This document shows, one piece after another, positions 36,186 to 45,283 of a DNA stretch of 64,000 nucleotides. Position 1 is the stretch's first letter, and every line of letters starts with the position of its first letter. Below the pieces are notes generated by a model. It had not been told where the DNA came from. It did no database searches and saw only the letters and a program-made list of their open reading frames with translations. Origin of the DNA: JBBDNC01 sp040877875 (GTDB lineage Bacteria; Bacteroidota; Rhodothermia; Balneolales; Balneolaceae); the NCBI GenBank assembly GCA_040877875.1, contig JBBDNC010000148.1, positions 1-64,000 on the forward strand, given 5' to 3'. The position numbers were made by a program, and so were the translations under genes.

Positions 36186-36188
36186 ACT

Positions 36189-37472
36189 ATGCATCCTAAT
36201 ATCTGGTATCCATTTACGATTCTCAAAGGTGCGCAAACTCCCCATAAAGCTGTAAGCGGGAGGGGAATATGGCTGACACTTGAGAATGGCCATGAAATTG
36301 TCGACTGTATTTCGAGCTGGTGGGTGAATCTGCACGGGCATTCTCATCCTGATATTACTGAAGCCATTCGGGAGCAGGCTGAAAAACTGGAACATGTTAT
36401 ATTTGCCAACTTTTCACATGAACCGGCCGAGAACCTGGCAGAACAATTAACGGCTAAGCTGCCCGGAAATATCAATCGGGTTTTTTACTCCGATAACGGT
36501 TCGACCGCCGTGGAAATAGCTATAAAAATGGCCTGGCAGTACTGGCGCAATAACAACCAGTCGAGAAAAAAATTCATTGCTTTTGAAGGGGCTTACCATG
36601 GCGACACATTCGGGGCGATGTCGGCCGGTGCACGGTCTTTGTTTACCCAGGTCTTCAATGAATTGCTCTTTGAAGTGGAATATCTTCCCTGGCCGGAAAC
36701 ATGGATGGGAGATGAAAACGCATCAGAGAGAGAAGATCAGATTATTGAGGTACTTGAAAATAAATTAAATCAACATCCTGATACCTATGCCGGAATCATT
36801 CTCGAACCTTTGGTACAAGGGGCGGGGGGGATGCGCATTTGCCGGGAGGAGTTTCTCCAAAAACTTCACTGGGTACAAAGACAGTTTGATACTCTGTTGA
36901 TTTTTGATGAAGTCATGACCGGATTCGGCAGGACGGGCGACTGGTTCGCCTCTCAAAAAGCCCAGGTAGAGCCGGATATAATATGCCTGGCGAAAGGAAT
37001 TACCGGGGGATTTCTGCCATTGGCTGTTACCGCATGCAGCGAGACAGTCTATGATTCGTTTTATTCCGACAATCCGATGGAGACTCTCTGGCATGGGCAT
37101 AGTTATACGGCAAATCCATTAGGGTGTGCGGCTGCACTGGCGTCCCTGAAGCTGCTTGAAGAAAATGAAGATCATTTTAAATCCATGGATGAGCTCCATG
37201 AGGAAGGTCTGTTGTCCATTGCCACTCTCGAAAGGATTGAGAAGCCCAGAGTGATGGGGACTATCGCTGCATTCAATATTCAAAATGAAGAAGAGAGTGG
37301 ATATCTCAACAGGATTGGCAACGAAATCAAGCAACGTTGTGTAGATTATGATTTATTGCTTCGCCCTCTTGGGGATGTTCTTTACCTGATGCCGCCATAT
37401 TGTATTTCCAAGACGGAACTGGAGATGGTGTACGGAAAACTCGGAGCGTTGTTAAAAGATCTGGATCTTTAA
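36189..37472 (+). CDS. bioA: Adenosylmethionine--8-amino-7-oxononanoate aminotransferase
   Basis: PLP aminotransferase making DAPA using SAM as amino donor. N-terminal HPNIWYPFT, the SSWWVNLHGHSHP segment, FDEVMTGFGRTG and the PLP-lysine region LAKGITGGFLPLA are typical. 427 residues. Last gene of the biotin run; bioB is not in this window. Confidence 0.94.
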   Translation: MHPNIWYPFTILKGAQTPHKAVSGRGIWLTLENGHEIVDCISSWWVNLHGHSHPDITEAIREQAEKLEHVIFANFSHEPAENLAEQLTAKLPGNINRVFYSDNGSTAVEIAIKMAWQYWRNNNQSRKKFIAFEGAYHGDTFGAMSAGARSLFTQVFNELLFEVEYLPWPETWMGDENASEREDQIIEVLENKLNQHPDTYAGIILEPLVQGAGGMRICREEFLQKLHWVQRQFDTLLIFDEVMTGFGRTGDWFASQKAQVEPDIICLAKGITGGFLPLAVTACSETVYDSFYSDNPMETLWHGHSYTANPLGCAAALASLKLLEENEDHFKSMDELHEEGLLSIATLERIEKPRVMGTIAAFNIQNEEESGYLNRIGNEIKQRCVDYDLLLRPLGDVLYLMPPYCISKTELEMVYGKLGALLKDLDL

Positions 37473-37483
37473 TTCGATCTCAT

Positions 37484-37699
37484 TTTCCGAAAGTAAACCG
37501 GCAGATCAGTCACCTGAAATGGTTAAATGAAATTGAAAAACCTGTGGATGATTACCTGAATGGCCTGGTTCAGTTCAGGGAAAAGCCGGGAACAATATTT
37601 TTGCAGCTTCGGGATAAATTTACACTGAAGTTTTTCGACAGAGTAGTAAATTTCATGAACTCGTGGCCCTGTAATAACCCGTCAATTGATATTCCCTGA
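37484..37699 (+). pseudogene. Remnant of a DUF72 (YecE-like) gene
   Basis: Directly after bioA an open frame encodes FPKVNRQISHLKWLNEIEKP, then a segment with GTIFLQLRDKF and FDRVVNFMNSWP. From memory this matches the interior of DUF72 proteins (CPKVxxxISHxxRL, LGxxxLQxxxxF, and the FDRV..F...WP helix). About 70 codons remain; the N-terminal third and everything after the WP segment are missing, and the frame is closed by TGA. It has no start of its own. It is most likely a decayed gene. Confidence 0.6.
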
Positions 37700-38272
37700 C
37701 TGCACGCTATCGGGTGGAGACCGGAAGGGATTGATGCGGTCGTGCACGACCCAGGCATCCGGATAGCGGGATTTTATTTTTCTTGAAAATTCGATGGCTC
37801 GTTCCCGGTCGTTGAAATCACCCACCCGCACTCGATAGAAGGGTTGTCGAAAAAAAACATAGGCACGGGGAATGTATCCCTGAAATGTCGTATCCGCCCA
37901 TGCATTGAAAGCTGTCTGTGTAGTGTCGGCAAGCTCCATATCTCTTGTTGATAAAACCTGGATGCGAAAACCTGCATAGATGTCACTCTCCTCTTCTTCT
38001 TCCACTTCCCTGAGGAAGTGTTCGGGCATGTCGTGAGATCGGGATGCAAACAGGTCACTCATCCGGCTTCTGTTTTCATAGAGAATCTTTTCTACTTCAT
38101 TCAGCTCTTTGATATCGACGAACTCTTCATAGGATCCCTCCGGCAGATTTAAAATGGTTTCACTCTCGTCTTCGTCACCCGACACATTGCTGTCGGTTAC
38201 CGGTTCACTTGTCGCACAAGAATAAAGAACAGTGAATGTAATTGCGGATAATATGATGAGTAGGTGTTTCAT
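37682..38272 (-). CDS. SPOR-domain lipoprotein
   Basis: 196 residues. The signal peptide ends in the lipobox VLYSC. A long acidic region follows (about 25-100), then a SPOR domain at about 102-180 (AGFRIQVLSTRDMELADTTQ; FYRVRVGDFNDRERAIEFSR), which binds denuded septal peptidoglycan. It is likely involved in division or envelope remodelling. Its stop faces the DUF72 remnant; the two overlap by 18 bases tail to tail. Confidence 0.85.
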   Translation of the reverse strand: MKHLLIILSAITFTVLYSCATSEPVTDSNVSGDEDESETILNLPEGSYEEFVDIKELNEVEKILYENRSRMSDLFASRSHDMPEHFLREVEEEEESDIYAGFRIQVLSTRDMELADTTQTAFNAWADTTFQGYIPRAYVFFRQPFYRVRVGDFNDRERAIEFSRKIKSRYPDAWVVHDRINPFRSPPDSVQSGNIN

Positions 38273-38387
38273 TTCGAGTGGATCGGTAACGCAATCAAAG
38301 TTTTTTTCGTCTTATTAATTTTAACTGAATTGAAATAGTACATAATTTTAATGTTTTTATCACTTCAGATTCCTGACTTCCTTCACT

Positions 38388-39323
38388 TTACGGTTCCTGC
38401 ACGGCTGCTTTATCAATCCTGTTCTGAAGGGCTTCCAGCAGGGGATGGATCGGATGTTCAGGCAGGTGTTCTATCAGGATAAGGGAAAGAGACTGATAAT
38501 CGGCCGTTCGAAACAGATCATAGAGTTCCCGTGCAAATTTTTCATAATCCCCGTTCATATGTATGTGGTGTGGAAAATTGTCAGGATTCCTGGTGTGGGT
38601 AATCAAAAGTGTCCGACTTTTGTCAATATCCGATACTGTCGAATCGTACCACTTCACGGAAGCCCTGGGTTTGTAATGAGTGTATTGAATTCCCGGACTT
38701 CTCGGTTTTCCGGATGTTTTTGGAATTCTTACAATATTTTCGCCGCAAATTTCACTTAGTTGACCGGCCGTGTATTTACCTGGCCTCAGGATCGTAAACG
38801 GTGTCTCGGAAACATCCAGGACTGTTGATTCAAGCCCGATATTTGACATGCCGCCATCGAGAACCGGAAAATCGTCACCGAAATCACGACGGACGTGCTC
38901 TGCCTTCGTCGGACTCGGGCTGCCGGATCGATTTGCACTGGGAGCAGCAAGGGGACCGGTTTGGCGGAGTAGTTCGAGGGCAACCGGGTGATCCGGGATA
39001 CGCAATGCAACAGTCGGCAAACCGGCCGTTGCGGTATCCGGCACCCCGGGTTTTTTCTTAAAAATCAGGGTCAGAGGTCCCGGCCAGCATTTTTCCATTA
39101 ACTGTCTGGCGGGTTTTGGAACTTCCAGGGCAAATTCGGCAACCTCTTGCAGGTTGGCCAAATGGATGATCAGCGGGTTGTCAGCCGGTCGGCCTTTGAC
39201 TTTAAAAATTTTTTGTATGGCCTCCGGGTTGTGTGCATCCGCACCGAGTCCATAGACCGTCTCGGTCGGAAATGCAACCACTTCACCTCGCTGAATCAGG
39301 GCAACAGCTTCATGGATTTTCAT
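38388..39323 (-). CDS. sua5: L-threonylcarbamoyladenylate synthase (Sua5 type)
   Basis: Makes threonylcarbamoyl-AMP for the t6A modification of ANN-decoding tRNAs. The YrdC domain opens PTETVYGLGADAHNPEAIQK and continues KGRPADNPLIIHL. At 311 residues it is the long Sua5 form with the extra C-terminal domain beginning after the SPGIQYTHYKP linker, rather than short TsaC. It overlaps mfd by 4 bases, so the two are co-transcribed. Confidence 0.92.
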   Translation of the reverse strand: MKIHEAVALIQRGEVVAFPTETVYGLGADAHNPEAIQKIFKVKGRPADNPLIIHLANLQEVAEFALEVPKPARQLMEKCWPGPLTLIFKKKPGVPDTATAGLPTVALRIPDHPVALELLRQTGPLAAPSANRSGSPSPTKAEHVRRDFGDDFPVLDGGMSNIGLESTVLDVSETPFTILRPGKYTAGQLSEICGENIVRIPKTSGKPRSPGIQYTHYKPRASVKWYDSTVSDIDKSRTLLITHTRNPDNFPHHIHMNGDYEKFARELYDLFRTADYQSLSLILIEHLPEHPIHPLLEALQNRIDKAAVQEP

Positions 39324-42300
39324 ATTGTAACCTCATCTCTATCCATATCCGTATCGGCCTGTACATCCTGAAGGTTTTTCTCGTTATATAGATTTTTCAG
39401 ATAATCGACTGCGTCGTTGGCAGATTTGATCTTTTCGATTACCAGGCGAACGGTCTCTTTTTTCTGAACGATCTTGTAGTCTTCTCCGGAAGTTTCCCGA
39501 ATTGTTCCCAGCAGATCCTGGAAAAGTCCCGAATTGTAGAATTCATTGCCTTGAGGGGAGTTGTTTGCCGGACAAACCAGCCACATTCGAGTGGCCCGAA
39601 TGGTAACTTTACGTATGAAAAGCCGGGAGGAGTAAAATTTGATTTGTGCGGCCAGTAGTAAATTTTCAGCTGTGTCTGGAAGAGGACCGAAACGGTCTAC
39701 AAGTTCTTCCTTCCATTCGCTGATGTCTGTCAATGAATTTGCTTCTGCCAGTTTCCGGTAGAGGTTGAGGCGTTCTACATTATCCGATACGTAATCCGAA
39801 TCAAGCAGGGCCGAGTAATCAAACTCAACCTGGGTTTCAGGATATTCGATTTGAGCCGGTTCGGATTCGAAGACACCCTTGTACTCTTGCTCTTTTATTT
39901 CCCGTACGGCATCATCGAGTATTTTCATATACATATCAAAGCCGATTTCATTGATGAAACCACTCTGCTCAGCGCCAAGAATATCTCCGGCCCCACGAAT
40001 ATCAAGATCCCGCATGGCAATATTAAACCCTGATCCAAGATCAGAAAATTCTTCCAGGGCCTGAAGGCGTTTTCGGGCTTCCGTTGTTAAAGTTTTGATG
40101 GGAGGTGTCAGGAGATAGCAAAATGCCTTACGGATCGAGCGGCCGACTCTTCCCCGTAACTGGTGTAGTTCTGAGAGGCCAAACTGGTTGGCATTGTTGA
40201 TCATAATGGTGTTGGCGTTGGCAATATCAATACCGTTTTCCACAATGTTGGTAGAGACCAGTACATTGAATTTATTATTGTAGAAGTCATGGATGATCTT
40301 CTCCAGGCCGGAAGATGACATCTGTCCGTGCCCAACCCGAACACGGATATCCGGAACAAGCACCCGAATCATATCGGCAACCTCTTCAATATTCTTTACC
40401 CGGTTATGAATAAAGAAAACCTGCCCGCCCCTGGAAATCTCCTGGAGGATGGCGTCCCGAATCAAATCCTGGCTGAAACTGTGAATTTCAGTATAGACGG
40501 GCTGCCGGTTCGAAGGGGGAGTGTTGATAATACTCAGATCGCGTGCTCCCATCAGGGAAAATTGCAAGGTGCGGGGGATCGGGGTGGCAGTCATGGTCAA
40601 CACATCGACAGTAGCCCGAAATTCCTTTAGTTTCTCCTTCACGCTAACACCGAATCGTTGCTCTTCATCAATGACCAGTAAACCGAGTTTCTTGAATTTT
40701 ACATCCTTGGATACGATTCGGTGTGTTCCGATCAGGATATCTACTTTTCCTTCATTCAGCTTTTTAATCACCTCTTTTTGTTCACTTGCTGTTCTGAAGC
40801 GGGAGAGGACTTCCACCTGAATCGGAAAATCCTCCATCCGTCGTGAAAAGGTCTTGAAATGTTGATCTGCCAGAATCGTAGTCGGAACCAACACGGCAAC
40901 CTGTTTTTGGTCCATAACAGCCTTGAAAGCAGCACGAATTGCCACTTCGGTTTTCCCGAAGCCGACATCCCCGCATATAAGACGGTCCATCGGATGTTCG
41001 GATTCCATGTCCTGTTTAACCGATTCAATAGCTTTCATCTGGTCCGGTGTTTCTTCAAATTCGAACCGGGCTTCCATTTCTGTTTGCCATGAGTTATCGG
41101 GCGAAAATGCATAGGCTTCTTTTGACTTTCTCTTGGCGTACAAGTCGATCAACTCACGGGCAATATCTTTTACTTTCTTTTTGGTACGGGCTTTCTTCCT
41201 TGCCCATTCACCGGAACCCAATTTGGTGATTTTCGGGGCAGTTCCTTCTTTTCCGGAGTACTTTTGAAGTTTATGCAGACTTGTAACATTCACGTAGAGG
41301 ATCGAGTCATCCTTGTATCTGAGAACTGCAGCTTCCTGTACGATATCCTTGACCTTGATCTTTTTAAATCCGGCAAATTTCCCGATTCCATAATCTACAT
41401 GGACAACAAAGTCTCCCACATTCAGATCCCGGAGTTCCTTGAAAGAGATCCCCCCCTTATATTTCTTCTTCTTTGTTAATTTCGGCCGGTGATAGCGATT
41501 GAATATCTGATGATCCGTCAGAACAGATAATTTTTGCTCCGGCAGGACAAAGCCTTCGTGCAGGGTGAAAACTCCCAGTTGATACTGGAAAACCGGGGAG
41601 GGATCCCCTAAAAGTTCTTCGAACCGTTCCCGCTGATTTTGATTATCACATAGAATCAGTGTATTAAACCCCTTGCTGCTATTATTCCTGATATTCTCTC
41701 GAAGTAATCTAAAGCTCCCGTTAAATTCAGGGTGTGGTTGGGTTTGAAGCCTGATCCGATGGTCAACCTTCTGAATCGACTCCGTAAAACTTCCCGATAG
41801 AAACAACGGTTTATTCCTCAGTGCCAGATCAAATTGCCCGAGAGTAAGATATTCATTTTCCGGTTTGGATAATTCTTCCCCCGCATCCTGTTTTTTTGCG
41901 TAGATGAGGGAAGCGTTTTGGTAGATTTCGGTAATTTCATTTCGTATCAGATCCGGGTTATATAACAGGATCAGGGTGTTGTCCGGCAGATATTCAAACA
42001 AGCTTTGTTTGTTCGTATTGCCTTCAAAAGTTGCATTGGGGACAAAACGCACTTCATTTAAGAAAGCAATGGATCGCTGGGAGTCAGGGTCAAACTCACG
42101 GATGGAGTCGATTTCATCCCCGAAAAACTCAAGGCGGACCGGGTAGTCGCTCGAATAGGGGAATACATCAAAAATTCCGCCGCGAAGGGCGAATTCACCG
42201 GGCTCGTCTACAAATTTAACCGAGTGATAGCCTTGACCCGTTAGCTTTTCCCGGAGTTGGGAAGGGTCAATATTATCGCCCGTGTGGGTGGCTATGGATT

Positions 42301-42712
42301 TTTTTTGAAATTCGTCGGCTGCAATCAATTTTTCAGAGATTGCCTCTGCTGAAGAGAGAACAATCCCCTGATCCCGGTTTTCAAGTCGTTCAAGTACTTC
42401 AGAACGTTGAATGAGAACTGAATGGTCAATTATTTTTTGGTCATCATAGGGTTTCCTCCGGGTAGACGGGAACAATAACAGTTCGTCGTCCGGGCGCAGT
42501 TCTCCTAAATCCGAAGCGATAGAAGAAGCTTTTTCAAGTTCCGGAGTCAGGACCAGGATATGTGTAACATGTTTTGCCGCGGAGGCCAATAAAAGGCTAA
42601 GGGTCGAACCGGTAAATTGTTCGAGTTCAACCACCTGTCGTTTCAGAATTATTTCTTTTATCCGATCTTCGGACAGGGTTTTTCGAAAGGCATTAAATAT
42701 CGATTTAATCAT
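39320..42712 (-). CDS. mfd: Transcription-repair coupling factor Mfd
   Basis: 1130 residues. The N-terminal UvrB-homology region is followed by the RNA-polymerase-interacting CarD-like domain (LRDLNVGDFVVHVDYGIGKF), then the RecG-like translocase with Walker A CGDVGFGKTEVAIRA, DEEQ box VIDEEQRFGV, TATPIPRTLQ and the second RecA lobe (VLVSTNIVENGIDIANANT, LRGRVGRS), and a C-terminal regulatory domain. It removes stalled RNA polymerase and recruits UvrA. Full length, no visible defect. Confidence 0.97.
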   Translation of the reverse strand: MIKSIFNAFRKTLSEDRIKEIILKRQVVELEQFTGSTLSLLLASAAKHVTHILVLTPELEKASSIASDLGELRPDDELLLFPSTRRKPYDDQKIIDHSVLIQRSEVLERLENRDQGIVLSSAEAISEKLIAADEFQKKSIATHTGDNIDPSQLREKLTGQGYHSVKFVDEPGEFALRGGIFDVFPYSSDYPVRLEFFGDEIDSIREFDPDSQRSIAFLNEVRFVPNATFEGNTNKQSLFEYLPDNTLILLYNPDLIRNEITEIYQNASLIYAKKQDAGEELSKPENEYLTLGQFDLALRNKPLFLSGSFTESIQKVDHRIRLQTQPHPEFNGSFRLLRENIRNNSSKGFNTLILCDNQNQRERFEELLGDPSPVFQYQLGVFTLHEGFVLPEQKLSVLTDHQIFNRYHRPKLTKKKKYKGGISFKELRDLNVGDFVVHVDYGIGKFAGFKKIKVKDIVQEAAVLRYKDDSILYVNVTSLHKLQKYSGKEGTAPKITKLGSGEWARKKARTKKKVKDIARELIDLYAKRKSKEAYAFSPDNSWQTEMEARFEFEETPDQMKAIESVKQDMESEHPMDRLICGDVGFGKTEVAIRAAFKAVMDQKQVAVLVPTTILADQHFKTFSRRMEDFPIQVEVLSRFRTASEQKEVIKKLNEGKVDILIGTHRIVSKDVKFKKLGLLVIDEEQRFGVSVKEKLKEFRATVDVLTMTATPIPRTLQFSLMGARDLSIINTPPSNRQPVYTEIHSFSQDLIRDAILQEISRGGQVFFIHNRVKNIEEVADMIRVLVPDIRVRVGHGQMSSSGLEKIIHDFYNNKFNVLVSTNIVENGIDIANANTIMINNANQFGLSELHQLRGRVGRSIRKAFCYLLTPPIKTLTTEARKRLQALEEFSDLGSGFNIAMRDLDIRGAGDILGAEQSGFINEIGFDMYMKILDDAVREIKEQEYKGVFESEPAQIEYPETQVEFDYSALLDSDYVSDNVERLNLYRKLAEANSLTDISEWKEELVDRFGPLPDTAENLLLAAQIKFYSSRLFIRKVTIRATRMWLVCPANNSPQGNEFYNSGLFQDLLGTIRETSGEDYKIVQKKETVRLVIEKIKSANDAVDYLKNLYNEKNLQDVQADTDMDRDEVTI

Positions 42713-42851
42713 AAAAAACTACGGTTGGATTTAGTAACCAGAAAATTCAACGTTTGCGGATCATATATTCAAGAATCGATTCAGGGTCTTGAATAAAAGA
42801 GGCCCTCATGTATGAGGATTTGATGGCTGAACCACTCTAAATCTGTATCAT

Positions 42852-43844
42852 TTATAAAAGATAAGAGCGGAAAAGAAAGCGGTCGCTGATCAGGGCCAGA
42901 AATCCCAACAGAATTCCCGGCAGAAGAAATCGCGGATAGAGATCTTCATAATCTGTATAAATTATCTCTTCGATTTCAGTTCGTTCCAGTTCGTCAATTC
43001 TCTGATAAACTTCTTTCAACTCTTCAGTCCGTGTTGCACGAAAATATTGCCCGCCGGTCAGGTTGGCGATATGAGTCAGCATTTCTTCGTCAATATTAAC
43101 TTCTACGTTTTGATAACGCGTTCCGAATACGGGATCGTCGATCGGATAGGGGGCCGTTCCTCGAGTTCCGATTCCCATCGTATAGACTTTGATTCCATGC
43201 GTTTCTGCAAGTTCACCGGCTGTTACAGGGTCGATTTCCCCTGCATTGTTCAGCCCGTCTGTCAAAAGTATGATTACTTTACTTTCCGCCTTGCTGTCTT
43301 TCAGCCTGTTGATGGCCGTTGCTATACCGAGACCAATTGCCGTCCCATCCTGAACCATTCCAAGGTCCACGTCATTCAAAAGGCGCTTTAGCAGCCGGTG
43401 ATCGACTGTCGGCGGACAAACGGTAAAACTTTGCCTGGCAAAGACGTTTAATCCGATCCGATCGTGCGATCGGTTGTCAATAAATTCTGCAGCAATATTT
43501 TTTGCAGCTATCAGACGATTGGGATTAAAGTCTTCGGCCAGCATGGAGGAAGAAATGTCAATCGAAAGCACAATATCGATTCCTTCAGTGGTTCTTTCCA
43601 GGGTTGTATTTTCTTCCTGGGGACGCGCGAGAGCCAGTACGACAAGTGTATAGCAGATCCAGTAGAGAAGCGGCGGAATCCAGACTCCCCATACACGCCA
43701 GTTGCCGGGTAAGTCAGCCAGATCTTGCGTACTTGAAAAAGTCAGACTCGGCCGCTTCTTACGAAAATGCCGCCAAATTGAGACTCCCGCGAAGATCGGC
43801 AGCAAAGCCAGGAGCCAGAAAAATTCAGGATTCGTCCAACTCAT
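42852..43844 (-). CDS. BatA-like VWA-domain membrane protein
   Basis: 330 residues. N-terminal two hydrophobic segments flank FWLLALLPIFAGVSIWRHFRKK and the LALARPQEE motif; the von Willebrand A domain carries the MIDAS motif DISSSMLAEDF with later TAIGLGIATAI and LLTDGLNNAG; a C-terminal membrane helix anchors it. This is the Bat (aerotolerance) family first described in Bacteroides. It overlaps the BatD-like gene by 4 bases. BatB and BatC are not evident. Confidence 0.87.
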   Translation of the reverse strand: MSWTNPEFFWLLALLPIFAGVSIWRHFRKKRPSLTFSSTQDLADLPGNWRVWGVWIPPLLYWICYTLVVLALARPQEENTTLERTTEGIDIVLSIDISSSMLAEDFNPNRLIAAKNIAAEFIDNRSHDRIGLNVFARQSFTVCPPTVDHRLLKRLLNDVDLGMVQDGTAIGLGIATAINRLKDSKAESKVIILLTDGLNNAGEIDPVTAGELAETHGIKVYTMGIGTRGTAPYPIDDPVFGTRYQNVEVNIDEEMLTHIANLTGGQYFRATRTEELKEVYQRIDELERTEIEEIIYTDYEDLYPRFLLPGILLGFLALISDRFLFRSYLL

Positions 43845-44845
43845 GTATTCACTCCTTCAGGGTTTTCCGGATGCCCGGTTATTTCCATTTGCTTCTGATT
43901 ATGTTGATCCTTAAGCCTGTCAATTCGATGTCGATCTACTTCTTTCACAGTCTGGAGGAACTCATTTGCAATCGTTAACGATCTACGAGCCTGATCTGTT
44001 GTCGGTTTAAAATTGGCAAATTTAACCATATCTGCCTCGTTCAGAACTTTTCTTGTGATATCAATAATTCGTTTGTCGGCCGGAAATTCCTGAAGAGCGA
44101 TTAATATTTCCCTGGATGTCATTTCCAAAGCATCGATTTTGTAAGTCTCTTCAAAGTATTGGCGGATGGAATCTCCCAGCAGGACATAGAACTCTTTAAA
44201 ATTTTTGTTTTCCAATGGTGAATCCCGGCCGGATAGTGTATGAAGAGCCTCTTGCAAGGTTGTAATGGGACTTTTGAAAGGAATGGGTTCCAGGGGGGGG
44301 GTGGGCTCAGTTTTCTCTACTTTTTCTCTGTATCGCTTATAAATGTACGCTAAAATTAACCCTGTCAGAATCAGCAGAATAAGATAAGGCCAAATGATTC
44401 TTGCAAAATCAAAAATGGGCTTGAGAGGACGAAAAGTATCATCATCTTCGGTAAGGACTGTTTTAAAAAACAGGGGGACAGGAGTCGTTGTGAGAGTCGT
44501 ATCCGATTCCTGGGTGAATAAGGTAATATCCAATCCGGGAATACGGTAATCCTCAACACCGAAAAATTGAAGCTCGTATACAACACTATCACGCTGTGTA
44601 TTTACACGAAAATGGTTTCTGGATATAAACGAAAGATCGTCTGAATTAATCATCTCTTCGTCAGGAAATTGAATAGATTCATATTCATTTTCCTTCTCCA
44701 GGACAATTGTGTATTCAATAATGTCTCCTACCTGTACGGAATCCCGGTTCACATATGTATGAATTTCCTGTGCATTTACACAGACAGTTGACATAAAAAT
44801 CAGTATGGACAGGATAAAAAAACAGAATCGAAAAAAAGAATGCAT
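43841..44845 (-). CDS. BatD-like exported membrane protein
   Basis: 334 residues. A signal peptide (to about residue 25, CVNAQE) is followed by a beta-rich periplasmic domain (RDSVQVGDIIEYTIVLEKEN), a membrane helix at about 150-170 (WPYLILLILTGLILAYIYK) and a cytoplasmic helical domain (FYVLLGDSIRQYFEETYKIDALEMT). This arrangement is that of BatD/DUF4381-type proteins encoded with VWA and DUF58 partners. The function is unknown beyond the link to MoxR-associated chaperone-like complexes. Confidence 0.75.
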   Translation of the reverse strand: MHSFFRFCFFILSILIFMSTVCVNAQEIHTYVNRDSVQVGDIIEYTIVLEKENEYESIQFPDEEMINSDDLSFISRNHFRVNTQRDSVVYELQFFGVEDYRIPGLDITLFTQESDTTLTTTPVPLFFKTVLTEDDDTFRPLKPIFDFARIIWPYLILLILTGLILAYIYKRYREKVEKTEPTPPLEPIPFKSPITTLQEALHTLSGRDSPLENKNFKEFYVLLGDSIRQYFEETYKIDALEMTSREILIALQEFPADKRIIDITRKVLNEADMVKFANFKPTTDQARRSLTIANEFLQTVKEVDRHRIDRLKDQHNQKQMEITGHPENPEGVNT

Positions 44846-45283
44846 GTTAAATATTGTTAAATCATAAATAAACCGATAAATAATAGAATTATTTGAGAAT
44901 TTATGGATAATTTAAGGTTTTCAAGGCTTATTTGATGCACTATTCATCATATTGAATGTATATTCAACTGATTGTAATGATAGATGTGTATACAAATTAA
45001 ATTATGGAATTTTGTTCGAAATTCTTTAAATTCATGAAAATTTAGAAATTGATATACAAGGAGTTTGATATACGATTCGTATAGAATCGAATAAATGTTG
45101 GTTTTGCTTCTTGTGAATCAACTGTTGTTACTCGATTCCTTCGTATCAATTAAATCATCTACAGTTACCTGGTATCTGCTTTTGTTAAAAATCAAATACG
45201 ATTTTTGACTGTTTAAAAGTGATCAGCGAGAACATATTTAGATTGACACTTAATCGCTAATAAAAAAACGACTAATCGTTCGG
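44846..45283. other. 438-base AT-rich divergent promoter region
   Basis: Between the BatD-like gene (minus) and the M23 peptidase gene (plus). It holds a 15-base palindrome at 45069-45083 and a doubled TTGATATAC (45049 and 45065). No open reading frame or structured RNA is convincing. Confidence 0.5.
45069..45083. promoter_or_regulatory. Operator-like palindrome TATACGA-T-TCGTATA
   Basis: Perfect 7-base arms around one central base, in the divergent region between the BatD-like and M23 genes, about 200 bases from each start. A candidate regulator site; no second exact copy seen nearby. Confidence 0.35.

Noticed and set aside
45243..45275. TTGACA box before the M23 gene as a sigma-70 promoter
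   Set aside because: No matching -10 box at 16-18 bases, and this lineage normally uses a different consensus.
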